Below, piece after piece: positions 8,210-17,699 of a stretch of DNA of 19,715 bases. Below the pieces are notes generated by a model. The model was not told where the DNA came from, ran no database searches, and saw only the letters and a list, made by a program, of their open reading frames with translations. Origin of the DNA: Halocafeteria seosinensis (taxonomy: Eukaryota; Sar; Bigyra; Bicosoecida); NCBI GenBank assembly GCA_001687465.1, contig LVLI01000333.1, positions 1 to 19,715 on the forward strand. Reading direction: 5' to 3'. Made by a program: the position numbers and the translations under genes. The first letter of the stretch is position 1; every line of letters begins with the position of its first letter.

Positions 8210-10417
8210 TCAAAATGATGTAGTTGATTGTTCGAAAACTGGAGATTCTATCCCCTCACTAGTAGATGCAGTCCCTTTATAATTATGGTTATCAACGCCG
8301 ATTCGCAAGTCGTGGTTTTCGGTAGACCTATTACTGCGAATTGATGCAGATCTGTCAGCAGGGCCAGGTAGCTCAAAAGGAGAGTTACCGCCTCTATCTT
8401 CAAACGAAGGGTAACGGCCAATGCTATCCACCGCACGCATCGTATCACATGCTGTGAAGAGGGCCGCAAGATTAGGACTGGTGGATGCACTACTTTCACC
8501 AGATTTGACGGCCGTTGAATTTCGATGCAACACCAGTGAGTTGTTGTTATGCCCTGTCTGGGGAAAGGGCCGCGAGTCGCGAGATCCGTGATCCGTAAAG
8601 CTCCTGCGTATAGATTCATTAAACTTATACTTGTCAAGGAAATTATCGTCTTCTTTGGCCTTCATTCGCAGGTATGATATCCAACTGTCCGCTGGATCGA
8701 GATCACTGCGGCATTAGTGAGCACACAAAGAGGGAATTATGATGTAGTGACTGGCAAGAATGTCCTGAAGCACGTACGGTTTGCTATTGCTCAGCGTGTT
8801 AGCGGGTGTACGGCGCACTAGTTGTTTTCCACCGTCTTCAGAGTGCATTTTCCGATTCTCCCTATCATTAGTGCTTGCAATAACCTGTGTGCGCAGCTCT
8901 TTCAACCGATTCTCCATTACCTGCGACCGAATAACCCTCGATAAGAGAGCAAGGCTAGCGCATACACAGAATACCTACATTTTGCTTTCTCTTCATCTCT
9001 TGTAACTCCCGTTCCAATCGCATTATTTTGTCAGCGTGCTCTCCGTCTTCTTTGTATATCTCCTCGTTTTCCCCGTCGTTAACTGAATGATTCTCAAAGC
9101 GCTGTCCTCCATTGGCAAAAACACTATCGAAGAAAAGGCCGTCTTCCCCGTACTGGCGATGCGCAGCCTCCTTGGCAGTACTACGACTCCCGAATGATGC
9201 CTGTCTCTCCCCTCCAAATTTTCCTTCCTTCCATTCATTAGAGTAATCCATCGGCCATGACTCATCCATACCGTTCCCCGAGGGCGCACGACTACACCGT
9301 GGTGAACCATTTCCGGATAGAGGTGTGTTAGAGTGTTCGGACTCACCGTCCTCTCCCTTTGGGGTCTGCATCAATGTTAGCGCTGAGTCATTCGCGTTAG
9401 TTTCGTCGACATAAGTGCCAGCAGCAGTAGCATCGTGGTCGAGTGGTTCTAGATCATTTATCCCTGGAGGAACCACAGTCAAAGGCGCGTTTTGGTTCGT
9501 TTTCCGTCGGATGAACGGGAGCAAATCCGAACGTCCGCGTTTAAAATAGGGGTGTTTAAACTCCCTCCAGCTGCTATCGTGTTTTGTTTTATGAAAATTA
9601 TACATATTGAGCTGCCGCACAAACGACTGGAAATTGCTGTGTTTGAAATAACGAGGCAATACCTCGTACTGAAACGCATTCAGGTCTTTGACCAAAAGTG
9701 CATCACCTTCATCATTCCATACAACGCACCGATACTTTGGATTGCTTACTAACTGCAAGAAACCAGATTATACGTATTAGAGCTCAATAGAGCAGCGGGA
9801 TATTCCCTCTTTCATCATTTACTCCCTTGAGCAAGCAATTTAGTACAAATATCGCCATTCATAAGATAAATACATTCGTTTCGAGATGATGGAAAGCATC
9901 GTATCTCGGTATAACCCTTCTTAAGCCCTTGTACAAAAGTTGTTCTCCGCTAGAATGTTCTGTCCTCTTGCACACTTCAACAAACAATGCTTACCTCGAA
10001 CGTTTTCCGGAGGAATGCCGGGACATTGCCACCCCCTCCATGTCCATTCGTGGACCCTGTAGACGAGGATGCAGTGGCGCTTCTCCTTTGTTCGAGCTGT
10101 TCGTTCCGGCCTCGCTTACGGCTGTTGGCTGAAACATTCGAGGCCACTGAGGATGCCGAGGAGGACGGGGAGCGTTTGCCAGCCATTACTTGCTGTTTAG
10201 AGGAAAATTTCTTCCCACGACCAGCAGTAGTCCCCGACAAAGGAGTGTGTTCCTCATGAGGATTCCAAGGACGCTCTTGTTTCACGTCTCGGGACTGTGT
10301 AGGGGGGTCTCTGGACCTGGAATAAACACCTCCTCCAGACCGTGTGTGTCGCAAGGAGTTTGAAGGATCCCTATTTCCACCACTAGACTGTGAATACACG
10401 GATGCAGTCATAGGCAT
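8210..10417 (-). CDS. Heat-shock-factor-type transcription factor
   Basis: Four exons, complement of 8210-8705, 8778-8920, 8979-9752 and 9995-10417; introns 72, 58 and 242 nt, all GT-AG; 611 residues. The HSF winged-helix DNA-binding domain spans about 133-226: it begins VPAFLRKTFE at the end of exon 1 and continues NPKYRCVVWNDEGDALLV, VLPRYFKHSNFQSFVRQLNM (recognition helix), YNFHKTKHDSSWREFKHPYF and FIRRKT. A heptad-like coiled coil (HADKIMRLERELQEMKRKQN, then VMENRLKELRTQVI, about 375-415) could mediate trimerisation. A Ser/Gly-rich, basic N-terminus (NSRKRGRNEQLEQRR) may carry a nuclear signal, and the C-terminal 200 residues are disordered, Ser/Asn-rich. HSFs bind inverted nGAAn repeats and activate chaperone genes. 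Exon 3 has a strong donor (GTACGT) that joins in frame to DLDPADSWISYLRMK, so the terminal exon is well supported. No close paralogue assignment was attempted. Confidence 0.9.
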
Positions 10418-10662
10418 GGCTACACTAGCACCATACAGTGGATTTCCTCCTTATTAGATCTCCCGCAATACTAAATCTCCGGCGAAAACTGCGAACGGTA
10501 TCTCCTCGCTCTGACACTTCCGACCTGAGTGGTTGAAGTTACAGCGACTGTGAGATCAACAAATCTAAATACCCCGTCGTATGAAGACAATCTGACTTTT
10601 AGACGAACTATATAGGGTTCAGAACTACCACATGGGACGCAAATCAGTTTTCAACTAGATAA

Positions 10663-10980
10663 CTACCGTAAGAAATTATCCCAATTCTTCTCCAGCCAGG
10701 CTGCGCGTCGCTCAACCTGTTGATTCTCCAGACAGAAAATAGGGTAGTCTACACGCACAACAAGTATATTGAACCGAATCGAATGAATTTAGACGTTCGT
10801 TTTTTCCTGTATATTGCTTCCCCTCATTCGACGTCCAGAAAACCGCTGAACCCACTACGTAAACGAATAGTATTCGAACTGACGGTCATTTCGCCTGCTT
10901 GCTACTTCGCTCCTACTCAAGATACGAAAGGGAACACAGTACTACCGCAACAGATATTCATCGCTCATGTAAAGCGCCAT
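10663..10980 (-). CDS. Candidate small protein gene in four micro-exons (tentative)
   Basis: Exons complement of 10663-10716, 10755-10806, 10859-10894 and 10946-10980 keep one frame across three GT-AG gaps of 38, 52 and 51 nt and give 58 residues from ATG to TAG. The start reads MALYMSDEYLLRRNDRQFEY, the middle FIRFGSIYLLCV is hydrophobic, and the end ERRAAWLEKNWDNFLR looks protein-like. I do not recognise it. It lies between the HSF start and the NEDD8 stop, both on the minus strand, and the neighbouring NEDD8 gene has the same micro-exon style. The donors GTAGTA, GTAGTG and GTGTAG are weaker than those of confirmed introns, and 38 nt is short, so chance is a real alternative. The flanking bases 10418-10662 show nothing else. 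Confidence 0.25.
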
Positions 10981-11034
10981 AAACATGCGACGGACGAGGT
11001 TGTTATAAATACGATCTTTACATCCGTGCCGAGT

Positions 11035-11497
11035 TTATGCAGAGTTTCCTCCTCGCAATGCAAGCACCATGTGCAAAGTATCTCCCGCCTTTACGTTGTA
11101 CGACTCAATCGTATTTGAATCAGCCCTGGGGTTTAAACAATGCAAAATTAACCTACTTGAGAAAGGAATTTGCAAACGATTACACGTACAATTGGTGGCC
11201 TGCGTAAATCAATCGTATTTGCTTTACGTCGATTCCTTCTTTCTCCATCAAATCATTCTTAATATCTTCAATCTGCACATCGATTGGTTCAATAGCTTAA
11301 AGACAGACCATCAAAACGCCCGCGATGAGCATACCTTAGCAGTGGGTTCAAAGTCGAGCTGCTGCTTACGTCCAGTCAGAGTCTGCAAACAAGTGCAATT
11401 TAGCGCCATTTCAGAGTCGGATTCTTTGTGTCGGACCAAAACGCGATCCTTAGATTGAGTGAGTTGTTTGGATGCTTACCTTAACAAAGAGCTGCAT
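11035..11497 (-). CDS. NEDD8: NEDD8/Rub1 ubiquitin-like modifier
   Basis: Four small exons, complement of 11035-11125, 11190-11272, 11335-11382 and 11480-11497; introns 64, 62 and 97 nt with donors GTACGT, GTATGC and GTAAGC; 240 nt, 79 residues. The first exon encodes only MQLFVK. The product aligns to ubiquitin without a gap over 76 residues: TLTGRKQQLDFEPTAK, IEDIKNDLMEKEGID, QIRLIYAGHQL and TLHMVLALRGG. The C-terminal tail NSA after Gly76 would be removed by a processing protease to expose the di-Gly. Ala at position 72 (ubiquitin has Arg) is the residue by which NEDD8 is discriminated by its E1, so NEDD8 is preferred over ubiquitin. The hydrophobic patch (L8, I44, V70) and K27 and K33 are kept, but position 48 is His. 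NEDD8 is conjugated to cullins to activate CRL ubiquitin ligases. The start lies 378 bases from the divergent plus-strand gene. Confidence 0.93.
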
Positions 11498-11874
11498 GGT
11501 TGTATGACTTTACTTCTTCCAGGCTCCTCTGAACGATACTATCGGATGTTTACTCCACACGAGAAACAGTGGTAAATTGATCTTGCCTTTTGAATATTAC
11601 TTTCCTACCAACCACAGCGATTCGCATATATGTAACCTCCTCCTGTCACTCAATCAGCTCAACTTCCATTCAATTGTGTCGCGAAGTCCAGAGTCGTCTG
11701 GGGCCAGTTGAAGTTTGTCCGGGCTCACAGCTCGGATCCGGGCCGTGCTTCCGGTCTCTCGAGGGACAAACAGACAGGAATTGCCCCAAAATTGGTACCA
11801 AACGAGGCTCAGATGCCGTGGTAGGGTAGAATCCATCAGCTTCCAGGTAGTATCCTTACAGGTGAAGACGGGTG
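11498..11874. promoter_or_regulatory. Divergent intergenic region between NEDD8 (-) and PQQ/EGF gene (+)
   Basis: The two genes are transcribed away from each other, so this 377-base stretch must hold both promoters. GGTAGTAT occurs at 11846-11853, 22 bases before the plus-strand ATG, and also at 14834-14841 upstream of the next plus-strand gene. Overlapping frames on both strands at 11590-11836 have no domain similarity. No clear TATA box was seen at a standard distance. Confidence 0.45.
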
Positions 11875-14693
11875 ATGACGACCATGTCGATAAATGGTGT
11901 GCGTTTGACAGCTTACGGTCAGCGGAGGTCGTGCTTGTGCGGACTCTTGCTTCTCGGTCTTCAGTGCTTCGGAGTGTATGGAGCGACTACGCCTTCCACA
12001 GAGCAGGGTGGCACGATAGCTAATGGCGCTGGATCAGAGGCAGCTCCGCCACCACAGCCCTTCGAGCACTGGACCACTATGCACCACGATGTTCGCAACA
12101 CGGGACGAGCCAACTTTGTGGGTCCCGCGGAAGCACCCAGAACCTGTTCGAAAAGGATTGCTCGTGTTGGAAGCGAACTGTATCTGAATACCGGAAGCGT
12201 TTCACTCAATAATTCAGAGCTTTACACCGGGACGTAAGTGGCGCATGAACCATTATTGCGAGGGCACACGGTCAACTCATTCGATTCTGACACACGCACA
12301 AAACAGCAATGGACCCACCGTGGAAGTATGGAATGTGGAGACGCTAAAGCAGTCTACAATACTACTTCCTGACTCAGGTCAAATATTGGTAAGTTTCGGT
12401 GAGGCGCTCCGGTTCCGTGGAGTTGTGGTATTTGTTTGTGTTCCGAGGTACAGGGCTCTCCAACAATTTGGGGAGAACCAAATAAGAATGGGACCTTTGG
12501 CGAGGAATTGGCGTTCGTAGGGACAACGGAAGGGTGGATTTACGTCCTGTACGTCTTAGTCTGGTCCGAATACATGGATCAAGTTAGATACAGCAACACC
12601 CACTCATGTGCAGCCGTACCGCAGAGTGTCATCATGGAAGCAAGCCAGAGGGTAGTTGCCTTAAGTGGAAAAAAAGAATCGACCCTATCGTCGCTCCCAT
12701 CCGTGTGACGCGGGTACCAGGTAGAAGTGCGTGCGTCAGCCTTTCAGCGTGCTAATTGCTCGCTTCGGTATTACGATCATTTTCTTCACTGGAGTTTTTT
12801 GCAGAGAACGGTGTTGCGATTGTCTCTAGCTCGGATGCAATTGGAGAAGATCGGGGCCGAGTATGGGCGTTCGACGTTCGAACTGGGGACTCAGTCTGGG
12901 ATCATCCGTTCAACACAACTTACCAAATAGACACTGGTAACACATCAGTCACCAAATGGTACGGGATGCATTACATTCCGGCCATTGGAAAATGTCTGAA
13001 GGAGCCAGTAGCATTCTTCGGGTACGGCCCCGTGCTTCGTGGTCTAAGCATTACAACGGGGGAGGAGATAGTCGAACCATACGCGCTGTCGGACATTACT
13101 GGGGGCAATATCACAGAGGTAGTAAAGTCCAGCGTTGCCCTATCTGAAACCACGGATTGCGAAATGAGTATAACGTTCCAAACTGAAAAGACGTCACGCG
13201 ATGGTTCTGCTCTTTGGTCTTTAAAGATCCTGCCTGATGCGTCTGATTCTCAGAACATTGGCTTATTCACTCCTGCATGGAGATGTGAGTACGTTCACGA
13301 GAAAGGAGATAAGAACTCACCACTACGCTCCCGTTGCTCCCAGTTTGGTAAACTGCATACAAAACCTACCCCCGTAGACTTTGATAGAATAGCGGAAGAC
13401 AACGACGTGGACACCCGAAGTCTTATCGAATCTGAGGTGTTTGCGCCTATTCCCACCGGCTCCGGCCTCAAACTCGGAACACCCGCCATACTGATGGATG
13501 AAACCGAAGTTGAGGACAAATTTGTGTTTACTCAGTATGATTACCTTCCTGATGACCCCGCCGGTGCTGTCTGCGTATGGAAAAGCAATGGTTCCGTCGT
13601 TTGGGACGTCCAGAGAGGTTTAGACGGAAAGAAATTTGGCAGCTCCCTATCCAGCCCAGCGTTGGATAGCGCCGGAAATATGTATGTTGCATCAGACGCC
13701 GTAAATGAAGACCTAGAGCGAATTCCCGTGTTGTTCGCCATCAACGTTAAAGGAGAAGTCCAATGGACCATCCAACTGGGCAAATTGGGAGCCACAGTAG
13801 GCTTCATTAGTCCGATCGTAGCGGAGGGACCTGAACATGAGAAGCGAGTCTATGTTGCAACGGTGGACGACCATATGGTTATAAGTGAAGGGTGTCCTAG
13901 CAACACGACAGAAGAGTGCAGTGGACATGGGACTTGTCAGTGTGAGAATGCCAAACCAGTTTGTGAATGTGATGTCTGCCACGTTGGCAAAGATTGCGCT
14001 GAGTTTAACCTGTGTGGCGGTTTTGGTAATTGTCGGTTAGACAAAGGTGGTTGCGTGTGCGAAGAAGGGTTTAAGAGAGATGGTCCTCGAAATTGTGTCG
14101 CATGTGGATTTTGCGAAGTTGGTCCGAACTGTTCCCAACCTTTGAGTTGCAACGATCGTGGTGTGTGTGTAGAAAAAGAGGAAACGTGCTACTGTGAAAC
14201 CGGGTTTTACGGTCGCTTCTGTCAGCACGTATACCCTAGTCCGGGAGCGTGTCCAACCGTTGAACCAGCTCCTTCCTGTTCGGCTCCGTCAAAACCATCG
14301 TGTACATCCTGCCCGACCTGTACCTCCCGTCCATCTCCCCCAACACCATCGTGTCCCGCCTGCTCACCGAGTGCAGGAGGAGCCAATGCCCGCAGCAACA
14401 GTGGAACTCCTCCAGGTGACGTCGTAGCCGGTGTCGCCATTCCACTGCTTGTAATCGGCTTCTGCGTAGCAATATGTGTTTGCCACCGGCAAGGGTGCTT
14501 TACGGGAAGCCGCTTTGGAAGCCGTCTCGACTCTGCAGGAGAAAGTGTGGGGGAAAAGCTTAACAGTATGCGAAGTCATAGGTCTGCTCCACCAGTTAGT
14601 ACAAGCACAAGTGGCTTTGCTACAAGCAGCAGCAGTTATGGCACTGGTGGCTCAACGGGAGGAACCAAGAAGGGGGCATATAGCGTGCTGTAG
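11875..14693 (+). CDS. Type I membrane protein: PQQ-like beta-propeller, EGF repeats, one membrane span
   Basis: Five exons, 11875-12233, 12307-12388, 12454-12548, 12614-12720 and 12805-14693; introns 73, 65, 65 and 84 nt; 843 residues. The ATG at 11875 begins a signal peptide (core CLCGLLLLGLQCFGVYG, about 1-36). Residues ~60-570 contain repeats typical of PQQ/quinoprotein propeller blades: WTTMHHDVRNTGRANF, GWIYVL, GRVWAFDVRTGDSVWDHPF, AVCVWKSNGSVVWDVQRG and the blade-like SSPALDSAGNMYVAS. No dehydrogenase active-site motif was seen, so a binding or receptor role is more likely than catalysis. Residues ~576-689 are Cys-rich EGF-like repeats (CSGHGTCQC, CYCETGFYGRFC). A Pro/Ser/Cys stalk leads to a span at ~754-774 (VVAGVAIPLLVIGFCVAICV) and a 68-residue Ser/Gly-rich cytosolic tail. 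The junctions near 12614-12805 rest on frame continuity and are less certain than the rest. Confidence 0.82.
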
Positions 14694-15101
14694 ATAGATT
14701 GACGCCGCTGGCATTGGTACATACCAAATACCTCATACTGTACCAGGCCGTTTTCCACACCGAATAGCACAATGACGGTGGTACAAATTGCATCAATCAA
14801 GTGGATACGGTACGGTTACCGGGGCATCTTTACGGTAGTATAAATGCTGACAATACACTGCGGCGAGCCATTGTGGTGGTATCTTCAAGTACACGTCATT
14901 GAACCGCAATGCAATGCAGTGCAAGACTTACCACCGTCTACGGGCAGAACTCCTTGATTGCAACGAATTGCCTGCATCAAATCCGTGCATCTGTTTTTTT
15001 CTGTAGGGTATTTATTCTCTGTAGCAGCCTGGCTGCGGTGCTTCATACGCTTGTTTCTTTGTTCCGCATTCTCTATGTCCGACTAGAGCAATTACATCAC
15101 C
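14694..15101. other. Intergenic region upstream of proline dehydrogenase
   Basis: This holds the 3' flank of the PQQ/EGF gene and the 5' flank of PRODH. GGTAGTATAAATG at 14834-14846 combines the GGTAGTA heptamer with a TATAAA-like sequence, about 260 bases before the PRODH start. GGTAC-containing words recur (14718, 14741, 14801-14820). A T-rich tract followed by TAG near 15006 looks like a splice acceptor, so a 5' untranslated intron is possible. No coding frame was recognised. Confidence 0.35.
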
Positions 15102-17369
15102 ATGTTGCTTCATCGCTTATCTTCGAGGAGGCCATCCTGCAGGAAGGGGAGCAAGCGAATAGCACGAGCCCCCAGTGGGAATCCATGTAGCGCGCAGTCC
15201 TATAGGTACAGCTCCTGTTCTGGATCTGTTGGATGGAGCAGGAGCAGGGGGCTAGGTGTTATGCCCCACTTTCAAGGTTCGAGGGGACAATACGTCTGGA
15301 TTTCAAGTATACAAGAGCCGTCCATAGTTGCCTCCTACAGTATGGGTGGTCTGAGAATGGCTTCGTCATCTACCTCGATGCACGAAGCCGCCGCCACGGG
15401 GGCTGCAGCAGCAGCTTCTCCACCCACAACACTAGAAGACAAGGATACCTTTCTGGATTTCGATGACGCTGCTGAGGCATTCAAAAGTAAATCGACATTG
15501 GAATTGCTCCGATCTGTCGTGGTCCTGAGACTGTGCAGCATTGGCCCTCTGGTGCGCAACGCCAGAACACTTGTGCAGTGGTCTGAGAAAGTGTTTGGGC
15601 AGACGCTGACGTACTGGCCCATCAAGAAAACATTCTTTGCACATTTTTGTGCGGGAGAAGACAGTGAATCGATTAAGCCCGATATGGATCGTCTCCGAAG
15701 TTTAGGCGTCGGTGGAATTCTGGACTACGCCGCGGAAGCTGATGTTGAAAACGAGGAAGTAGAACAACGAGACTTGGGTGTGGAAGACCAGAAACTTCAG
15801 GCTCGTACCTACCACTATGCTGGTGAGCAACAATGTGACGAAAACTTGAAAATCACATTAAAATCCCTCGATACTGCTGCTGAACAGAACGGATTTGCAG
15901 CCGTAAGTTGTGTGCAGGCCCATATAAACTCACTCTTCTCGTTGCTTTATCCCACTCATGACTCCTACAGGTCAAAGTAACTTCTCTGGGTCAACCGAAA
16001 ATCTTGCAGCATGTATCCCAAATTATCAACGAGAATCGCAGATTGTTCCGCAAGTATGCTAGGTCGTCTCCTAGTTCTTACGTAGGGTTCGCACAGAAAC
16101 TTGGCGCTGATATTCCTCCCGTGAACGAAGCCCCCTTTAACCCCTATTTACAACTCGTAATTTCGAGAGATGACTTTTTTAAAGCGCTTGATGAAAGCGA
16201 AATTTCGATCTCTACTGAAGAAGCACACAATGTGTTTGAAAGGATGGACCGCGACGGAACAGGTTTTATTGACTACATTGAGTGGATGGACCATTTGACA
16301 TTTGAACAGTTAGGAGAACAGGTTGCCAGAAGTGCGGGGGAGCAATTGGAACCGACTACTCCTATGTATTTATTATCCAAATCTGCTACCTCGCTATCTC
16401 AAGAACAGCGGGAATGTTTAAGAAATATGTTCCAGCGATCTGAAACCCTTGCACAGGCAGCTAAAGACAGTAAGTGCTACTCCCAACCTGCATCGTCGTA
16501 CCGCTGCGTATGAAGAATTGCTGGAGTTTGGAATTTTTTTGCAGAAGGAGCAACCATCATGTTTGATGCAGAGCAGACGTACCTTCAACCGGCTATTGAC
16601 CATGTCGTTTTACGATTAGCCGAAAGATACAACAAAGAAAGATCCGTAGTTTACAACACCTACCAGGCCTACCTGACAGATTGCGAGTAAGAAGTGTTCC
16701 CTTTTTCATCCCTGAGATTCTTTACGGTGTTAGAAGCTGAACATGACTATGCAGATCTCGTCTCAAATTGGCCGTTGCCAAGGCCCGCAGAGACGGTTAT
16801 ATGTTGGGCGTTAAGCTAGTCAGAGGAGCGTATATGCACCAAGAACGGCTACGAGCGAAGGAGTACAATTACAATGATCCCATTCACCCATCCATTGAGG
16901 ATACGCATGCGTGCTATAATAACTGTATCCGAATGCTCATTGACTCGATGGACATTTCCAGTTTCATGGTGGCTTCCCATAACGAAGACTCTATAAAACT
17001 GACGGCAAAATTGATGGATGACTACAATCTCAACAAGGACTGTAAGTGTCATCGCCCCATCACTAGAACTAGGCATCACTTTATCGAATTTCTTTCATAT
17101 TTACGACAGGTGGTGTATACTTTGGTCAATTGCTCGGAATGTGTGACCATGTATCATTGACTTTGGGAAAGTTTGGCTACAAGGTTTTCAAGTATGTTCC
17201 ATACGGGCCTATCCGAGAGGTCATGCCGTATCTTATTCGAAGAGCTGAAGAAAACGGTGATATGATGTCGAATGCGTATAAGGAACAGAGACTTCTTCGT
17301 CAAGAATTTCTTCGTCGCTTGTCTCCTTTCAATTCCACCAAAGCGGGCACGAAATCCGCTACAACGTAA
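15102..17369 (+). CDS. PRODH: Mitochondrial proline dehydrogenase with EF-hand insert
   Basis: Five exons, 15102-15902, 15971-16469, 16545-16686, 16755-17041 and 17110-17369; introns 68, 75, 68 and 68 nt, all GT-AG; 662 residues. The enzyme oxidises proline to pyrroline-5-carboxylate with FAD on the inner mitochondrial membrane. The Arg/Ser-rich, acid-poor N-terminus (MLLHRLSSRRPSCRKGSKR) fits a mitochondrial presequence, though the first ATG is chosen only because the frame is open from it. PRODH barrel motifs include ATIMFDAEQTYLQP, LGVKLVRGAYMHQERLRAKE (~498-517), FMVASHNEDS, YFGQLLGMCDHVS and KYVPYGPIREVMPYLIRRAE. Between the N-terminal part and the barrel lies a canonical EF-hand loop, DRDGTGFIDYIE, at 360-371 with D1, D3, T5, D9 and E12. 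This suggests calcium control of proline oxidation. Length exceeds a minimal PRODH because of this insert and the presequence. Confidence 0.93.
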
Positions 17370-17695
17370 CTATAGTGACTGTTTCGAGTCCAATACACTT
17401 CATCTACTACTATAACTTCATAGTTTTTATCCCCGATTGTTCAGAATTTGGGAGAACAAGGAATGTTTCCTATGGCGCTCCTTCTTCTGGCAGGTAGGAG
17501 TCCAGGAGTCTCGAGACTGTCTGCTGGTGACTCACTCGCACTTGCATCCCCAGAAGAACACTACAGAAAGAAGAGCTGTATAAACAGAGAAGGGAATTGT
17601 CATACACGGGATTCTTAGTGTGAGACTTTTTTGTCCTGATTGACCACCCAGTGAGCGCAATTTACGATTTCTCTTTTCTGCATGGCGTCTGAACA
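17370..17695. other. Intergenic region and 5' leader of the cytidylyltransferase gene
   Basis: 326 bases between PRODH and CCT, both plus strand. A tRNA B-box-like word (TTTCGAGTCC at 17383) is not flanked by arms that pair, so no tRNA is called. A Py-rich tract precedes the start. The short upstream frame described separately ends in this leader. Confidence 0.4.
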
Positions 17696-17699
17696 ATGA
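17682..17699 (+). promoter_or_regulatory. Five-codon upstream ORF overlapping the CCT start codon
   Basis: ATG at 17682 opens a frame encoding MASEQ and stops at TGA 17697-17699. The stop overlaps the CCT start as ATGA at 17696-17699. If the transcript begins upstream of 17682, scanning ribosomes would meet this uORF first, and CCT translation would depend on leaky scanning or reinitiation. The transcription start is unknown. Confidence 0.4.

Noticed and set aside
10720-11118. 132-codon plus-strand open frame over the NEDD8 3' part
   Set aside because: It overlaps NEDD8 exon 4 on the opposite strand and has no recognisable domain or start context.
11069-11458. 129-codon plus-strand open frame
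   Set aside because: It lies antisense to NEDD8 exons 2-4, whose frame is confirmed by a gap-free ubiquitin fold.
14222-14472. Minus-strand open frames over the EGF gene stalk
   Set aside because: They are antisense to the Pro/Ser/Cys-rich stalk codons and arise from its composition.
17383-17392. tRNA B-box-like TTTCGAGTCC
   Set aside because: Flanking bases do not form a T arm or acceptor stem, and no A-box or D arm lies at the right distance.
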